From contig NZ_CP093443.1 of the NCBI RefSeq assembly GCF_026168515.1, positions 1,302,001 through 1,366,000 of the forward strand: a stretch of DNA of 64,000 nucleotides, written 5' to 3'. The translations under genes and the position numbers were made by a program. The stretch comes from Brevibacterium spongiae (GTDB lineage Bacteria > Actinomycetota > Actinomycetes > Actinomycetales > Brevibacteriaceae). Below, in pieces: positions 1 through 7,833 of this stretch. The notes below the pieces were generated by a model. That model was given only the letters and a program-made list of their open reading frames with translations. It did not search any database and was not told the origin of the DNA. Within the stretch, counting starts at the first letter, position 1. Each line of letters starts with the position of its first letter.

Positions 1-951
1 TACGAAGGACGGCTCCTCGACCGCCCCGACGAGGAGGTCGTCGACCAAGGCGCCTCCTTCGACATCCGCACCCTCTTCAGCCGCCGCGGAGTCCTCGGCC
101 TCGTCGGCGCCGGCGTCGGCACCATGGCCCTGGCCGCCTGCACCTCCGGGGCCTCCGGCTCGACGGACTCCGCCTCGAGCAGCAGCGGATCGGTCACCGA
201 GATCCCCGATGAGACGGCCGGACCGTATCCCGCAGACGGATCGAACGGCCCGGACATCCTCGAAGAATCCGGCATCGTGCGCTCAGACATCCGGTCGAAC
301 ATCGACGGCACCGATACCGTCGACGGTGTGCCCCTGACCTTCACCCTCAAGGTCACCGATATGGCCGGTGATAACGCTCCGTTCGAAGGCGTCGCCGTCT
401 ACGCCTGGCACTGCGACGCTCAGGGCCGCTATTCGATGTACTCCGACGGCGTCGAGGATGCGACCTGGCTGCGCGGTGTGCAGGTCGCCGATGCCGCCGG
501 CGAAGTCACCTTCACCTCGGTCTTCCCCGGCTGCTACACGGGCCGGTGGACACACATCCACTTCGAGGTCTACCCCGATGTCGACTCCATCACCGATGCC
601 GAAAACGCCATCGCCACCTCGCAGATGGCTCTGCCCGAAGACGCCTGCAACGCAGTGTTCGCCCTCGACGCCTATGACGGATCAGCGAAGAACCTCTCGG
701 CCATCAGCCTCGATGACGACAACGTCTTCGGCGACGACGGCGGAGAGCACCAGCTCGCCACAATCAGCGGCGACACCGACTCCGGGTACACCGCCTCCCT
801 CGACGTCCCCGTCGACACCGACACCGAACCGACCGGGGGCGCAGCTCCCGGCGGTGGCCAGGGCGGCGGTCAGGGCGGAACGCCTCCCGAGGGCGGAACT
901 CCGCCTGAGGGCGGGGCCGAGCCTGAGGGCGGAAGCGGGACGGAAAGCTGA
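1..951 (+). CDS. Tat-exported intradiol ring-cleavage dioxygenase-like lipoprotein (5' end outside window)
   Basis: The frame is open from base 1, so the true start lies upstream and the internal ATG at 124 is not the start. About 22 codons into the visible part there is a twin-arginine motif (SRRGVL), a hydrophobic stretch and a lipobox (LAAC, Cys at 139-141), which predicts Tat export followed by lipid anchoring. The mature part has the intradiol dioxygenase pattern: ETAGPYP, then GRYSMY, then GCYTGRWTHIHF. The two Tyr (in GRY and GCY) and the two His of HIH are the likely non-haem Fe(III) ligands. This family opens catechol-type rings; the substrate cannot be told. The C-terminus is a Gly/Pro/Glu-rich tail with GGQGGGQGG and repeated PPEGGT. 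It is directly followed by tatA-tatC-tatB, which fits a Tat-dependent product. The family call is firm; extracellular location is inferred from the signal. Confidence 0.85.
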   Translation, partial: YEGRLLDRPDEEVVDQGASFDIRTLFSRRGVLGLVGAGVGTMALAACTSGASGSTDSASSSSGSVTEIPDETAGPYPADGSNGPDILEESGIVRSDIRSNIDGTDTVDGVPLTFTLKVTDMAGDNAPFEGVAVYAWHCDAQGRYSMYSDGVEDATWLRGVQVADAAGEVTFTSVFPGCYTGRWTHIHFEVYPDVDSITDAENAIATSQMALPEDACNAVFALDAYDGSAKNLSAISLDDDNVFGDDGGEHQLATISGDTDSGYTASLDVPVDTDTEPTGGAAPGGGQGGGQGGTPPEGGTPPEGGAEPEGGSGTES

Positions 952-1071
952 TCGTCGGCAGACGACGACAGCTGATCACCCCGAAAGCCGACCATCACAT
1001 CAGACCACCCAGCGACCTCGTCAAGCCGGGGATCGCGCACTAACAGACCACACATTCGAAAGGCCATGATC

Positions 1072-1359
1072 ATGCTGCACAACCTCACGGGCTGGCACGC
1101 CCTCGTCATCCTCGCCATCATCATCCTCGTCTTCGGCGCGGCGAAGCTGCCCGCGCTCGCTAAGAGCCTCGGACAGTCCGTCCGCATCCTCAAGGACGAA
1201 ACGACCGACAAGCGGTCGGATGATTCGGCGCCCGCGCCGCACCACCACGAAGCGGCGACCGACCCGATCGTCACTGACCCGAACTCCACCACCGCCTCGG
1301 CGAGAGTCGATTACACCTCCGTGAACTCCACAGCCGACGACACGCGCCCGCGATCATGA
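1072..1359 (+). CDS. tatA: Sec-independent protein translocase subunit TatA
   Basis: TatA forms the pore-like component of the twin-arginine translocase that moves folded proteins across the membrane. The product is about 95 aa: one N-terminal membrane helix (WHALVILAIIILVFGAAKLP), the conserved FG hinge, an amphipathic helix (ALAKSLGQSVRILKDE), then a polar disordered tail. A frame-matched ATG six bases earlier (1066) lies only 2 nt from the AAAGG ribosome binding site at 1059-1063; the ATG at 1072 has 8 nt spacing and is preferred. The stop overlaps the tatC start by 4 nt. It follows a Tat-signal dioxygenase gene, so this set may serve that substrate. Confidence 0.9.
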   Translation: MLHNLTGWHALVILAIIILVFGAAKLPALAKSLGQSVRILKDETTDKRSDDSAPAPHHHEAATDPIVTDPNSTTASARVDYTSVNSTADDTRPRS

Positions 1360-2183
1360 GCACTGCCGCCGCGGAGAAGATGCCGCTGTCCGCGCACCTG
1401 CGGGAGGCGCGGACACGGGCGGTGCGCGCGGCGGTGGCGCTGCTCATCGGCACGGTCATCGGCTATCTCACCTCGGACCTCGTCATGGACGTCCTCCGTG
1501 CCCCGATCACCGAGCTCGCCGCATCCCGCAGCGCCTCGCTCAACTACGACAGCGTGACCGGCGCATTCGATCTTCGCCTGCGCATCGCCGTGTACTCGGG
1601 AATCATCCTCTCCAGTCCGGTGTGGCTGAGCGAGATCTTCGGATTCCTCACGCCGGGACTGACGACGAAGGAGAAGAAGGTGACGTTCGGCTTCCTCGGT
1701 GCCGCACTTCCCCTCTTCATCACCGGCTGCCTCACCGGGCTCTACGTCTTCCCACGGATGGTCGAAGTGCTCACCTCCTTCGCTTCGAGCGAGGACAGCA
1801 CCATCCTGCAGGCCTCCTACTACTTCGACTTCGTGTTCAAGATCGTCATCGCCACCGGCATCGCCTTCGTCCTCCCGGTCTTCCTCGTCGTCCTCAACGT
1901 CATCGGCCTCCTCTCGGCGCGAACGATCGCGAAGGCCTGGCGGGTGAGCATCGTCGGAATCGTCGTCTTCGCCGCCCTGGTCACCCCGGCCGCCGATGTG
2001 CTCTCCATGCTCTTCGTCGCCGCCCCTATGGCGCTGCTCTTCCTCACAGCGCTCGCCATCGCGTCGATCCACGACCGGGCCCGCGGGTACGGGGGCGCCA
2101 CCGTCGAATCAGACGCCGATGAGTGGCCGACCGGCCGTCCGCAGGCGGCGTCCACGGAAAGGAATCGACCATGTTCGGCCTGA
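1356..2183 (+). CDS. tatC: Sec-independent protein translocase subunit TatC
   Basis: TatC is the six-helix membrane receptor that binds the twin-arginine signal. The 275-aa product begins with the conserved cytoplasmic start (MPLSAHLREARTRAVRAAVA), has the expected series of hydrophobic segments and carries SSPVWLSEIFGFLTPGLTTKEKK, matching the family's first periplasmic and cytoplasmic loop region. The length is normal for TatC. It overlaps tatA by 4 nt (ATGA) and tatB by 13 nt, so the three genes are translationally coupled. Confidence 0.93.
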   Translation: MSTAAAEKMPLSAHLREARTRAVRAAVALLIGTVIGYLTSDLVMDVLRAPITELAASRSASLNYDSVTGAFDLRLRIAVYSGIILSSPVWLSEIFGFLTPGLTTKEKKVTFGFLGAALPLFITGCLTGLYVFPRMVEVLTSFASSEDSTILQASYYFDFVFKIVIATGIAFVLPVFLVVLNVIGLLSARTIAKAWRVSIVGIVVFAALVTPAADVLSMLFVAAPMALLFLTALAIASIHDRARGYGGATVESDADEWPTGRPQAASTERNRPCSA

Positions 2184-2554
2184 GTTTCGAGAAGCTGATC
2201 ATCGTCGGCATCATCGCCGCGATCGTCATCGGACCGCAGAGGCTGCCGCACTACGCGCAGAAGCTTCGCGAGTTCGCCAGCCTGTTCCGTGCCCAGGTCG
2301 ACTCGGCGCGGAACCGGGCTGCCGAATCGATGGGCACCGAGGATTGGCAGACGCTCGACCCCCGACAGTACGATCCGCGGCGGATCATCCGCGAGGCCCT
2401 GGACGAACCGAGTCCAGCTCCCGCCGAGGCGGCCGGACGTTACGTCGTCACCGGTTCGTCCGGGCATCCCCGGAAACGGTTCGTCGCCCGCACGGGCGAA
2501 GGCCGTGCGGGCGACGAGGGGAATGCTGGCGGGAACTCAGCGACCGAGCGGTGA
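2171..2554 (+). CDS. tatB: Sec-independent protein translocase subunit TatB
   Basis: TatB partners TatC in recognising Tat substrates. The 127-aa product starts MFGLSFEKLIIVGIIAAIVI followed by GPQRLPHYAQKLREF; the GP.RLP motif after the membrane helix is typical of TatB rather than TatA. The ATG at 2171 has a GGAAAGG ribosome binding site at 2156-2162 and lies inside the end of tatC. An in-frame ATG at 2123 would add 16 residues before the membrane helix and has no comparable binding site. The C-terminal half is polar and poorly conserved, as usual. Confidence 0.87.
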   Translation: MFGLSFEKLIIVGIIAAIVIGPQRLPHYAQKLREFASLFRAQVDSARNRAAESMGTEDWQTLDPRQYDPRRIIREALDEPSPAPAEAAGRYVVTGSSGHPRKRFVARTGEGRAGDEGNAGGNSATER

Positions 2555-2623
2555 CGCGAGGGCCGCCTCGGTGATCAGATGGCCACCTCGGTGACGTCGG
2601 TAGCCAGGACGCCGCCTCGGTGA
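2555..2623. repeat. Short intergenic repeats containing CCTCGGTGA
   Basis: The 69 bp between the convergent tatB and lipoprotein genes hold three copies of a short direct repeat: CGCCTCGGTGATCAG at about 2560-2575 and 2613-2626 and a variant CACCTCGGTGACG at about 2583-2595. The last copy runs into the 3' end of the lipoprotein gene. Related sequence in the opposite orientation occurs at 19489-19562. No transposase or stable hairpin is visible. Confidence 0.5.
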
Positions 2624-3226
2624 TCAGTCCTTGAAGTCGAAGTCTTCCTTGTCGATGCCGGGGAACTTGAGTTCGTACTTGACCATCTTCTCCTTGTGGT
2701 CGACGATCTTCACCGTCCCGTAGTAGGTCCATTCGCCCTTGGTGCGGTCTTTGTCTTCGACCGTGACGTTGCAGGTTTTGAACCCGTACCATTCCTGCAG
2801 TTCCATGTCACCGGCGCATTCGGCCTTTTTGACCTTCATCTCGAGTTTGTTCTCGAACAGGTCGACGAGGTCGGCTTCGATCGAGGAAGCGGGCACTGTG
2901 CCGTTGCCCTTCTTGTCGATCTTCATCCCGTCGTCACTTGCCCAGTTCGTCGTCTTCGCAGCATCGGCGTACGGGTCGGTCGACTTCGTATCGGTCGGCT
3001 CCGACTCGGCGGGTTCGGAAGCTGCCGGTGTGGTCGCAGCGCCTCCGCCGAAACCGCCACCTGATGAGGATTCGTCCTCGGTGGACTGCGCAGCCTCGGA
3101 CTTCTGGTCGTCGGCTGGCTTGTCGCCACCGGAACCTCCGCAGGCGGCCAAGGACAGCGCGAGAGCCGTTCCTGCGGCGGCGGTCAGCAGGCGGGGCATC
3201 CAGGTGGACCGGCGAATCGATGTCAT
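2624..3226 (-). CDS. Secreted lipoprotein, possibly DUF4333-like
   Basis: The product is 200 aa. It starts MTSIRRSTWMPRLLTAAAGT and has a hydrophobic core and lipobox LAAC followed by GGSGGD, so Sec-type export and lipid anchoring are predicted. A Ser/Glu/Pro-rich linker of about 80 residues leads to a C-terminal domain of about 95 residues with two cysteines (KKAECAGD and KTCNVTVED) and a beta-rich pattern that resembles DUF4333; this match is by eye and weak. The ATG at 3226 has a purine-rich GAGGGAGAGAG binding site upstream, so longer in-frame starts are rejected. Upstream on the minus strand is a perfect TTGACA -35 (3268-3263) inside an inverted repeat, GATCAC (3251-3256) and GTGATC (3272-3277). 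Function unknown. Confidence 0.75.
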   Translation of the reverse strand: MTSIRRSTWMPRLLTAAAGTALALSLAACGGSGGDKPADDQKSEAAQSTEDESSSGGGFGGGAATTPAASEPAESEPTDTKSTDPYADAAKTTNWASDDGMKIDKKGNGTVPASSIEADLVDLFENKLEMKVKKAECAGDMELQEWYGFKTCNVTVEDKDRTKGEWTYYGTVKIVDHKEKMVKYELKFPGIDKEDFDFKD

Positions 3227-3647
3227 AGTCTCTCTCCCTCGCACATTCGCGATCACAGAAGTTGTCAATACGTGATCGATTCTGCCATGGCCATATGCCG
3301 TCAGGCGTCGCATCGTGTGCGAATCCGGCGACAGATGTGGCGATTCGGACACACGCTCAGGATCGGCGGCAGGGCCACCCCGCACCGTTGGCAGCACAAC
3401 CACCCGGTGCACCAGGTGGATATGCCGCTGCCGGTGAGGGATGCCGAGGTACCGGGAGGAGGTGCCGCTGCCGGTGAGGGATGCTGCGGCGGGACGTGCG
3501 CGGCAACAGGAGGGTATGCCGGGCACGGTGAGGGATGCGGCGGCGGCACGTGCTCGGCAACAGGAGGAGGTGCCGCTGACGGTGAGGGATGCTGCAGCGG
3601 CACGTGCGCGGCAACAGGAGGGTATGCCGGCCCCACCCCCGCCGGGA
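3227..3647. other. 421-bp intergenic region with lipoprotein promoter and tandem repeat
   Basis: This gap lies between the minus-strand lipoprotein and the 3' end of the minus-strand serine hydrolase. The lipoprotein-proximal part (3227-3290) holds the TTGACA -35 and its flanking GATCAC/GTGATC inverted repeat. The remainder is dominated by the 54-bp tandem repeat listed separately. Open frames cross the region on both strands but lack ribosome binding sites, and the repeat composition explains their openness. Confidence 0.6.
3423..3624. repeat. 54-bp tandem repeat, three full units plus a shortened first unit
   Basis: Full units are 3463-3516, 3517-3570 and 3571-3624, each starting TGCCG and containing GGTGAGGGATGC, then ACGTGC.CGGCAACAGGAGG. 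A 40-bp unit (3423-3462) that lacks 14 bases precedes them, and the start of a further unit follows at 3625. Units 1 and 3 are the most alike; unit 2 differs at about ten positions, so the array is not brand new. On the plus strand each unit would encode 18 residues rich in Gly, Ala and Cys (for example GEGCCGGTCAATGG); on the minus strand, Pro/Ala/His-rich sequence. It lies just after the stop of the serine hydrolase gene. Confidence 0.9.
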
Positions 3648-4910
3648 CTACTTCGCGGCGGCGGGGGCTGTGGTGTTGACGGCCTTGGCCAGTGCTTCGA
3701 AGGCGCGGATCGTCGGGAACAGCTTCCCCGCGTCCTGCGGCAGCCCCCAGCTGGAGAGCTTGACGCCGACGACGTTCGCGCCCGGGTTCATGTAGATCAT
3801 CTGCCCGTGGATGCCCAGGGCCAGGAAGGCGTGGGAATCGGGGAAGGGGAACCAGAACTGATTGTGATAGGCCCCGCCGGGCATCCGATTGTCGCCAGGG
3901 CCCTCGGCGAAGGCCTGCCGCACATCTTCCGACGTCGTCAGGGTGTCGCCGATCCATGTCGTCGGTGCGACCTGCTGGTCGGTCAGCGACTGGCCGCGGT
4001 TGGCGTAGACGTAGCCGAAGCGGGCGAGGTCACGCAGAGTGGTGTTGATGCCGCCGTCGAACATCCCGACCCCGTACTGGTCGGTGGCGATGAGCGCATC
4101 CTGCTCCGCACCGATGCGTGACCACAGCACCCGCGACATCAGCGTCTGCATGGACTCGCCGGCGATCTTCTCGCACACCCAGCCGAGCACATCGGTCTCG
4201 CACGACCGGTATTCGAAGACCCCGCCGTGCTCGGACTTGGCCTCCAGAGTGGCGAGGAACTCGTACATTCCGATGCCCGGGTTCTCCCGTTTGGCCTCGG
4301 ACCAGCCGATCTGCTCCTCGATCTGCCTGACTTCGGACTTCGGGTCGAGGTAGTTCTCGGAGAAGCGGATGCCCGAGCGCATGTCGAGGACGTGTCGCAC
4401 CGTGGCCCCGGCATAGCCGGACTCGGCGAGCTCGGGAACATAGTCGGTGATGAGACGGTTCGGATCGAGGTCCCCTGCACCGACGAGCACGCCGGCGACC
4501 GTTCCGACCAGCGACTTCGACACCGACATGAGCAGATGTTCGGTCCCGGGTGTCATCTCACCGAAGTACTCCTCGGTGAGCACCGTGCCGTTGTGCATGA
4601 GCATCCACGCGTCCGTGTCCGAGTCCTCGATGACGCTGCGAACGGTGCGTGTTGCGGAGAATTCGGTGGCAGGGACCTCCACCTCGCCGAGGTCCTGCAG
4701 ATCGGCCGGAAGCTCGGCCACCGGTCCGGTGCCACGCGAGATCGGCGTCGTCGGCAGCACCCGTTCGACGTTCTGGAACGACCACCGGACAATGTCGGGG
4801 TCCTGCCAGTTGTCCCGATCGACGCCCACCGCAGGATCGGCGACGAGCGGATCATCGACCCCCGCCGAGGTGGGGGTGGGCATGGCATTGTCCGGTGACG
4901 GTTCGGTCAC
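3648..4910 (-). CDS. Serine hydrolase of the class C beta-lactamase fold, NylB-like
   Basis: The 420-aa product has the active-site SxxK tetrad (SVSKSLVG), a Tyr motif EYRSCETDVLGW in the place of YxN, and GIHGQMIYMNPGANVV near the end in the place of the KTG element. This set resembles 6-aminohexanoate-dimer hydrolase (NylB) and related esterases/peptidases rather than true beta-lactamases; the substrate is unknown. The GTG at 4910 is chosen because GAAAGG lies 6 nt upstream of it, while the longer in-frame start would overlap the preceding gene. There is no signal peptide, so it is probably cytoplasmic. It is the second gene after the ATP-grasp gene on the same strand, separated by 97 bp. 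Confidence 0.82.
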   Translation of the reverse strand: MTEPSPDNAMPTPTSAGVDDPLVADPAVGVDRDNWQDPDIVRWSFQNVERVLPTTPISRGTGPVAELPADLQDLGEVEVPATEFSATRTVRSVIEDSDTDAWMLMHNGTVLTEEYFGEMTPGTEHLLMSVSKSLVGTVAGVLVGAGDLDPNRLITDYVPELAESGYAGATVRHVLDMRSGIRFSENYLDPKSEVRQIEEQIGWSEAKRENPGIGMYEFLATLEAKSEHGGVFEYRSCETDVLGWVCEKIAGESMQTLMSRVLWSRIGAEQDALIATDQYGVGMFDGGINTTLRDLARFGYVYANRGQSLTDQQVAPTTWIGDTLTTSEDVRQAFAEGPGDNRMPGGAYHNQFWFPFPDSHAFLALGIHGQMIYMNPGANVVGVKLSSWGLPQDAGKLFPTIRAFEALAKAVNTTAPAAAK

Positions 4911-5007
4911 GGCGTCCCTTTCGATCGGGTCGGGAATTGTGCACTTCCGCGGCGGGTGCAGCCCCGCCACAGCATCTGTGACGAGGCTACCACCGGGGAT
5001 CTGAGGC

Positions 5008-6759
5008 TCAGTCGCCCTTCGCTCCGGGTCCGCCGAGGGCCGGTGACGGATCCTCCGGGGCGACCGGGACGCCGGCATACATGGCACGGATCGAATCGAT
5101 GAAGTGCTTGGCCCTGATGCTCAGCGCATCGGGTCCGCCGACGTTCGTCTGCAGCGGGTTCTTCGTCACCAGCACCCCGAGGTCGGCGCCCTTCCACCGG
5201 TAGTCGCCGGCGCCGAAGATGCGCAGGAAGAACACCTCATTGCCGTTCTGCAGCGGGTGCCAGTCCAGTGCCGCCCGCTTATAGGTCAGGGTCCCGTACT
5301 GGTCGAGGTAGTACTGACCCGTCAGGGGCGAATGGGTGATGTACTCGGTGATCGGAGCCGTCTCCTTGATGATCATCTGACTCCACTCGTCCGCGCCGGA
5401 CAGCTCCTCCCACCGCTCATTGATCTCGTCGACGTCGAGGTCGAATTCGACCTCGAGGTACTCGAGGAGATGGAACAGGAACAGCGGCACATCAGCATAC
5501 GCGCCGGCCGTGACGTTCGTGATCGCTGAGGCGCCGGAGATGCGCGGATTGAGCTCACCGAGGTAGCACACGTCGTTGTCGAGATCGACGAGGACATCGA
5601 CCTCGAAGAACCCGCGGTAGCCGCGCTTGCGCAGACCCTCACCCATCCGGCGCACGAGGTCGCGAGTCTGCGCCCGCTGCTCGGCGTTGAGGACGTCGGG
5701 TTTCATCTCATTTCCGCACCAGCCGCCCTTGTACGGGGTGAGCTCCGCGAAGCCTGCGAGCTCGGTCAGATACGGGCCGACGACCACACCGCTGGAAGTG
5801 ATGACCGCCTCGACGGCGACCGGGGTGTTGTTGATCCGCTTCATCACCTTCAGCTGCTCGCCGATGATGTCATCCTTGTGCGTCTCCCAATCGGCGGCCT
5901 TGGAGATGAAGAACGTCGTCTTCCCCGAATCGCCGTAGGGGGTCTGCACGACCAGATCCGTGCCCAGCTCCGCCTCGGCGGCCTTCTCATTGAGCTCTTC
6001 GTAGGTGTCGGCAGTGGTGAGGACGTTCGGGACCGAATACGCACCGGCTTCATTGCCGAGCTTCGTCGTCTCGATCTTCGAATCGAGCTGATTGCGCAGA
6101 GTCGCCGAAGGCAGGATGAGGTCGTAGCCGAGTTCCCGGCAGATCCGCTCGGTCTCCTCGTCGAAGAAGACCATCGCCACCTTGACCCGCTCGCCGTGGG
6201 GGACGTTGCGCGTCATGTGCGCACGCACCTCGGCGTTGAGCAGCAGCCAGTTGTTGATCGCCTCACCCGATTCGAACTCGACATAGGGCTTGTAGCGCGG
6301 TGAGAACACCCGGGGGTGCGCCCCGTCCCACCCGTCGTAGTAGGTGACATAGGAGAAGTTGCGCACCCAGCGATCCAGGCCGAGGAGATTGAACGGGGTG
6401 GCGCCGACGAAGTAGATCGGAGTCTGATTCGTCCGGAAGAAGTGCCGCACCTCGGAGATGTTGCGCAGCGGCCGACGGATCTGGACGCGGTCGGCCTCCT
6501 TGCCCGCATAGGCGGCGTCGGTGGCGACGGCGACCTCGACCTGCGGTTCGGAATCATCGCGCACGGCCCCCGCCGCAGGGGTCTGCGCGACGGCGGGTGC
6601 GGCGGTCGACTTCGCTGCGGTCGGAGCGGAGACGGCAGGCGCGCTCGGTCCAGGCGAGTGCGGAGAGGGAACGGCGACTGCGTCTTTGACTCGAGCACCG
6701 GGTTTCGCTGTCTGCACGTCGGGTCCCGCAGGGCCAGCGTCAGGGGATTCGTCTGTCAT
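5008..6759 (-). CDS. ATP-grasp domain protein (biotin carboxylase-like), substrate unknown
   Basis: The 583-aa product has a Pro/Ala-rich, probably disordered N-terminal segment of about 85 residues followed by an ATP-grasp enzyme. Visible elements are a pre-ATP-grasp region (TPIYFVGATPFNLLGLDRWV), a nucleotide-binding region (TDLVVQTPYGDSGKTTFFIS) and the metal/phosphate site FFEVDVLVDLDNDVCYLGEL then NPRISGASAITN. Such proteins ligate a carboxylate to an amine or thiol, or carboxylate biotin; no biotin attachment domain is present. The start ATG at 6759 has AAAGGAG about 9 nt upstream. Proteins of this type are often called 'biotin carboxylase' in actinobacteria without evidence. Function beyond ATP-grasp ligase is not assignable here. 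Confidence 0.8.
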   Translation of the reverse strand: MTDESPDAGPAGPDVQTAKPGARVKDAVAVPSPHSPGPSAPAVSAPTAAKSTAAPAVAQTPAAGAVRDDSEPQVEVAVATDAAYAGKEADRVQIRRPLRNISEVRHFFRTNQTPIYFVGATPFNLLGLDRWVRNFSYVTYYDGWDGAHPRVFSPRYKPYVEFESGEAINNWLLLNAEVRAHMTRNVPHGERVKVAMVFFDEETERICRELGYDLILPSATLRNQLDSKIETTKLGNEAGAYSVPNVLTTADTYEELNEKAAEAELGTDLVVQTPYGDSGKTTFFISKAADWETHKDDIIGEQLKVMKRINNTPVAVEAVITSSGVVVGPYLTELAGFAELTPYKGGWCGNEMKPDVLNAEQRAQTRDLVRRMGEGLRKRGYRGFFEVDVLVDLDNDVCYLGELNPRISGASAITNVTAGAYADVPLFLFHLLEYLEVEFDLDVDEINERWEELSGADEWSQMIIKETAPITEYITHSPLTGQYYLDQYGTLTYKRAALDWHPLQNGNEVFFLRIFGAGDYRWKGADLGVLVTKNPLQTNVGGPDALSIRAKHFIDSIRAMYAGVPVAPEDPSPALGGPGAKGD

Positions 6760-6943
6760 CGCTCTACTCCTTTGCAAACGTGATGTGGACAACATATACC
6801 AGTTTCACAGTCATGGGCCCGATGGTGCATCAAATGTGTGAATGAGACACGAACGGGCGGTCAAATCTTCGCCGGTGGGCATCGAGCCACGGCCGTGCTT
6901 TAGGCTGGTGCCGATACTGTCCACAGTGGAAAAGAGAGCGCAT
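6760..6943. promoter_or_regulatory. Divergent intergenic region between the ATP-grasp and dehydratase genes
   Basis: The 184-bp gap separates two divergent genes and must hold both promoters. On the plus strand TAGGCT (6901-6906) is a plausible -10 for the dehydratase gene, followed by GAAAAGAGAG before its ATG. An AT-richer stretch around 6785-6815 (AACATATACC) is the likely promoter area of the minus-strand gene. These are pattern calls only. Confidence 0.35.
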
Positions 6944-7393
6944 ATGCCGGTGAATACCGAGAAGCAGGGGGCCTCGTTCACCCTGCCGCAGCCCTATGAG
7001 GTCTCACGGGAGGCGGTCGCGGAATTCGCGCTCGCCACCGGAGCCAAGGCCGATTACCATTTCGACGCCGAGGCGGCCGCCGCGCTGGGCTACCGTGACG
7101 TCGTCGCCCCGACGACCTTCGCCGTGATCATCGCGCAGAAGTCCGAGGCCGCGTACATCTCCGATCCCGATTCGGGCATCGACTTCTCAAAGGTCGTCCA
7201 CGGTTCCGAGCAGTTCTCGTTCACCCGCCCCATCGTCGCCGGTGACGTGCTCTCGGCCGTCACCCACGTCGACGGAGTCCGCGCCGCAGGCGACAACGCC
7301 ATGATCACCACCCGCACCGAGATCACCGATGCCGCCGAGCAGCCCGTCGTCACCGTGACCTCGACCATCGTCGTGAGAGGAGACGGAGAATGA
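6944..7393 (+). CDS. MaoC-type (R)-hydratase/dehydratase subunit, HadA-like
   Basis: The 149-aa hot-dog-fold protein resembles the N-terminal domain of FAS1-like/MaoC dehydratases (YEVSREAVAEFALATGAKAD, YRDVVAPTTFAVIIAQKSE, VHGSEQFSFTRPIVAGD). In this family the noncatalytic subunit (HadA in mycobacteria) pairs with a catalytic MaoC partner, here the next gene, which overlaps by 4 nt. The likely reaction is reversible hydration of an enoyl thioester in fatty acid synthesis. The ATG at 6944 is preferred over the longer frame because it follows GAAAAGAGAG and the conserved domain starts right after it. Confidence 0.82.
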   Translation: MPVNTEKQGASFTLPQPYEVSREAVAEFALATGAKADYHFDAEAAAALGYRDVVAPTTFAVIIAQKSEAAYISDPDSGIDFSKVVHGSEQFSFTRPIVAGDVLSAVTHVDGVRAAGDNAMITTRTEITDAAEQPVVTVTSTIVVRGDGE

Positions 7394-7833
7394 ACCCCAT
7401 CGACTTCTCCGCGCTGACCATCGGAGACACCGTCGTGGAGTCCGAGATTCCGCTGTCGCGGGCCTCGCTCGTCGACTACGCCGCGGCCTCGGGCGATCAC
7501 AACCCGATCCACTGGAACGAACGCTTCGCCCGCGAGGTGGGTCTCGACGGCGTCATCGCCCACGGAATGCTCTCCATGGCCGTCGTCATCGCCCCGCTCG
7601 TCGAATGGCTCGGCGACCCCGGCGCGATCGTGGACTACCGGACCCGCTTCTCCGCACCCGTGCCCGTGCCCGATGCCGAGTCGGGGTCTCCGGCGACCCC
7701 GACGACCTCGCTGACGATGACGGCCACCGTCGGCGCGGTCGACGCCGCAGTGGGCACCGCGCGCATCGACATCGCCGTGAAGTCCGGTGCGGCCGACGTC
7801 CTCAGCCGCACCCAGGTTCGGATCTCACGGTGA
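7390..7833 (+). CDS. MaoC family dehydratase, catalytic subunit, HadB-like
   Basis: The 147-aa product carries the hydratase-2 motif region SLVDYAAASGDHNPIHWNER followed by AREVGLDGVIAHGMLSMAVV; the Asp and His of SGDHNPIHW are the expected catalytic residues. It should form a heterodimer with the upstream HadA-like protein and dehydrate (R)-3-hydroxyacyl thioesters. It starts within the upstream gene (ATGA overlap) and its stop overlaps the murB GTG, so the three are translated as one coupled unit. Confidence 0.87.
   Translation: MNPIDFSALTIGDTVVESEIPLSRASLVDYAAASGDHNPIHWNERFAREVGLDGVIAHGMLSMAVVIAPLVEWLGDPGAIVDYRTRFSAPVPVPDAESGSPATPTTSLTMTATVGAVDAAVGTARIDIAVKSGAADVLSRTQVRISR

Noticed and set aside
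3463..3624. Possible CRISPR array
   Set aside because: The 54-bp units are directly contiguous with no unique spacers, so it is a tandem repeat.
3272..3679. Plus-strand open frame coding for a Gly/Cys-rich repeat peptide
   Set aside because: Its repeats come from the 54-bp DNA repeat, the first unit breaks frame, there is no ribosome binding site, and the end overlaps the hydrolase gene antisense. Kept only as a finding to test.
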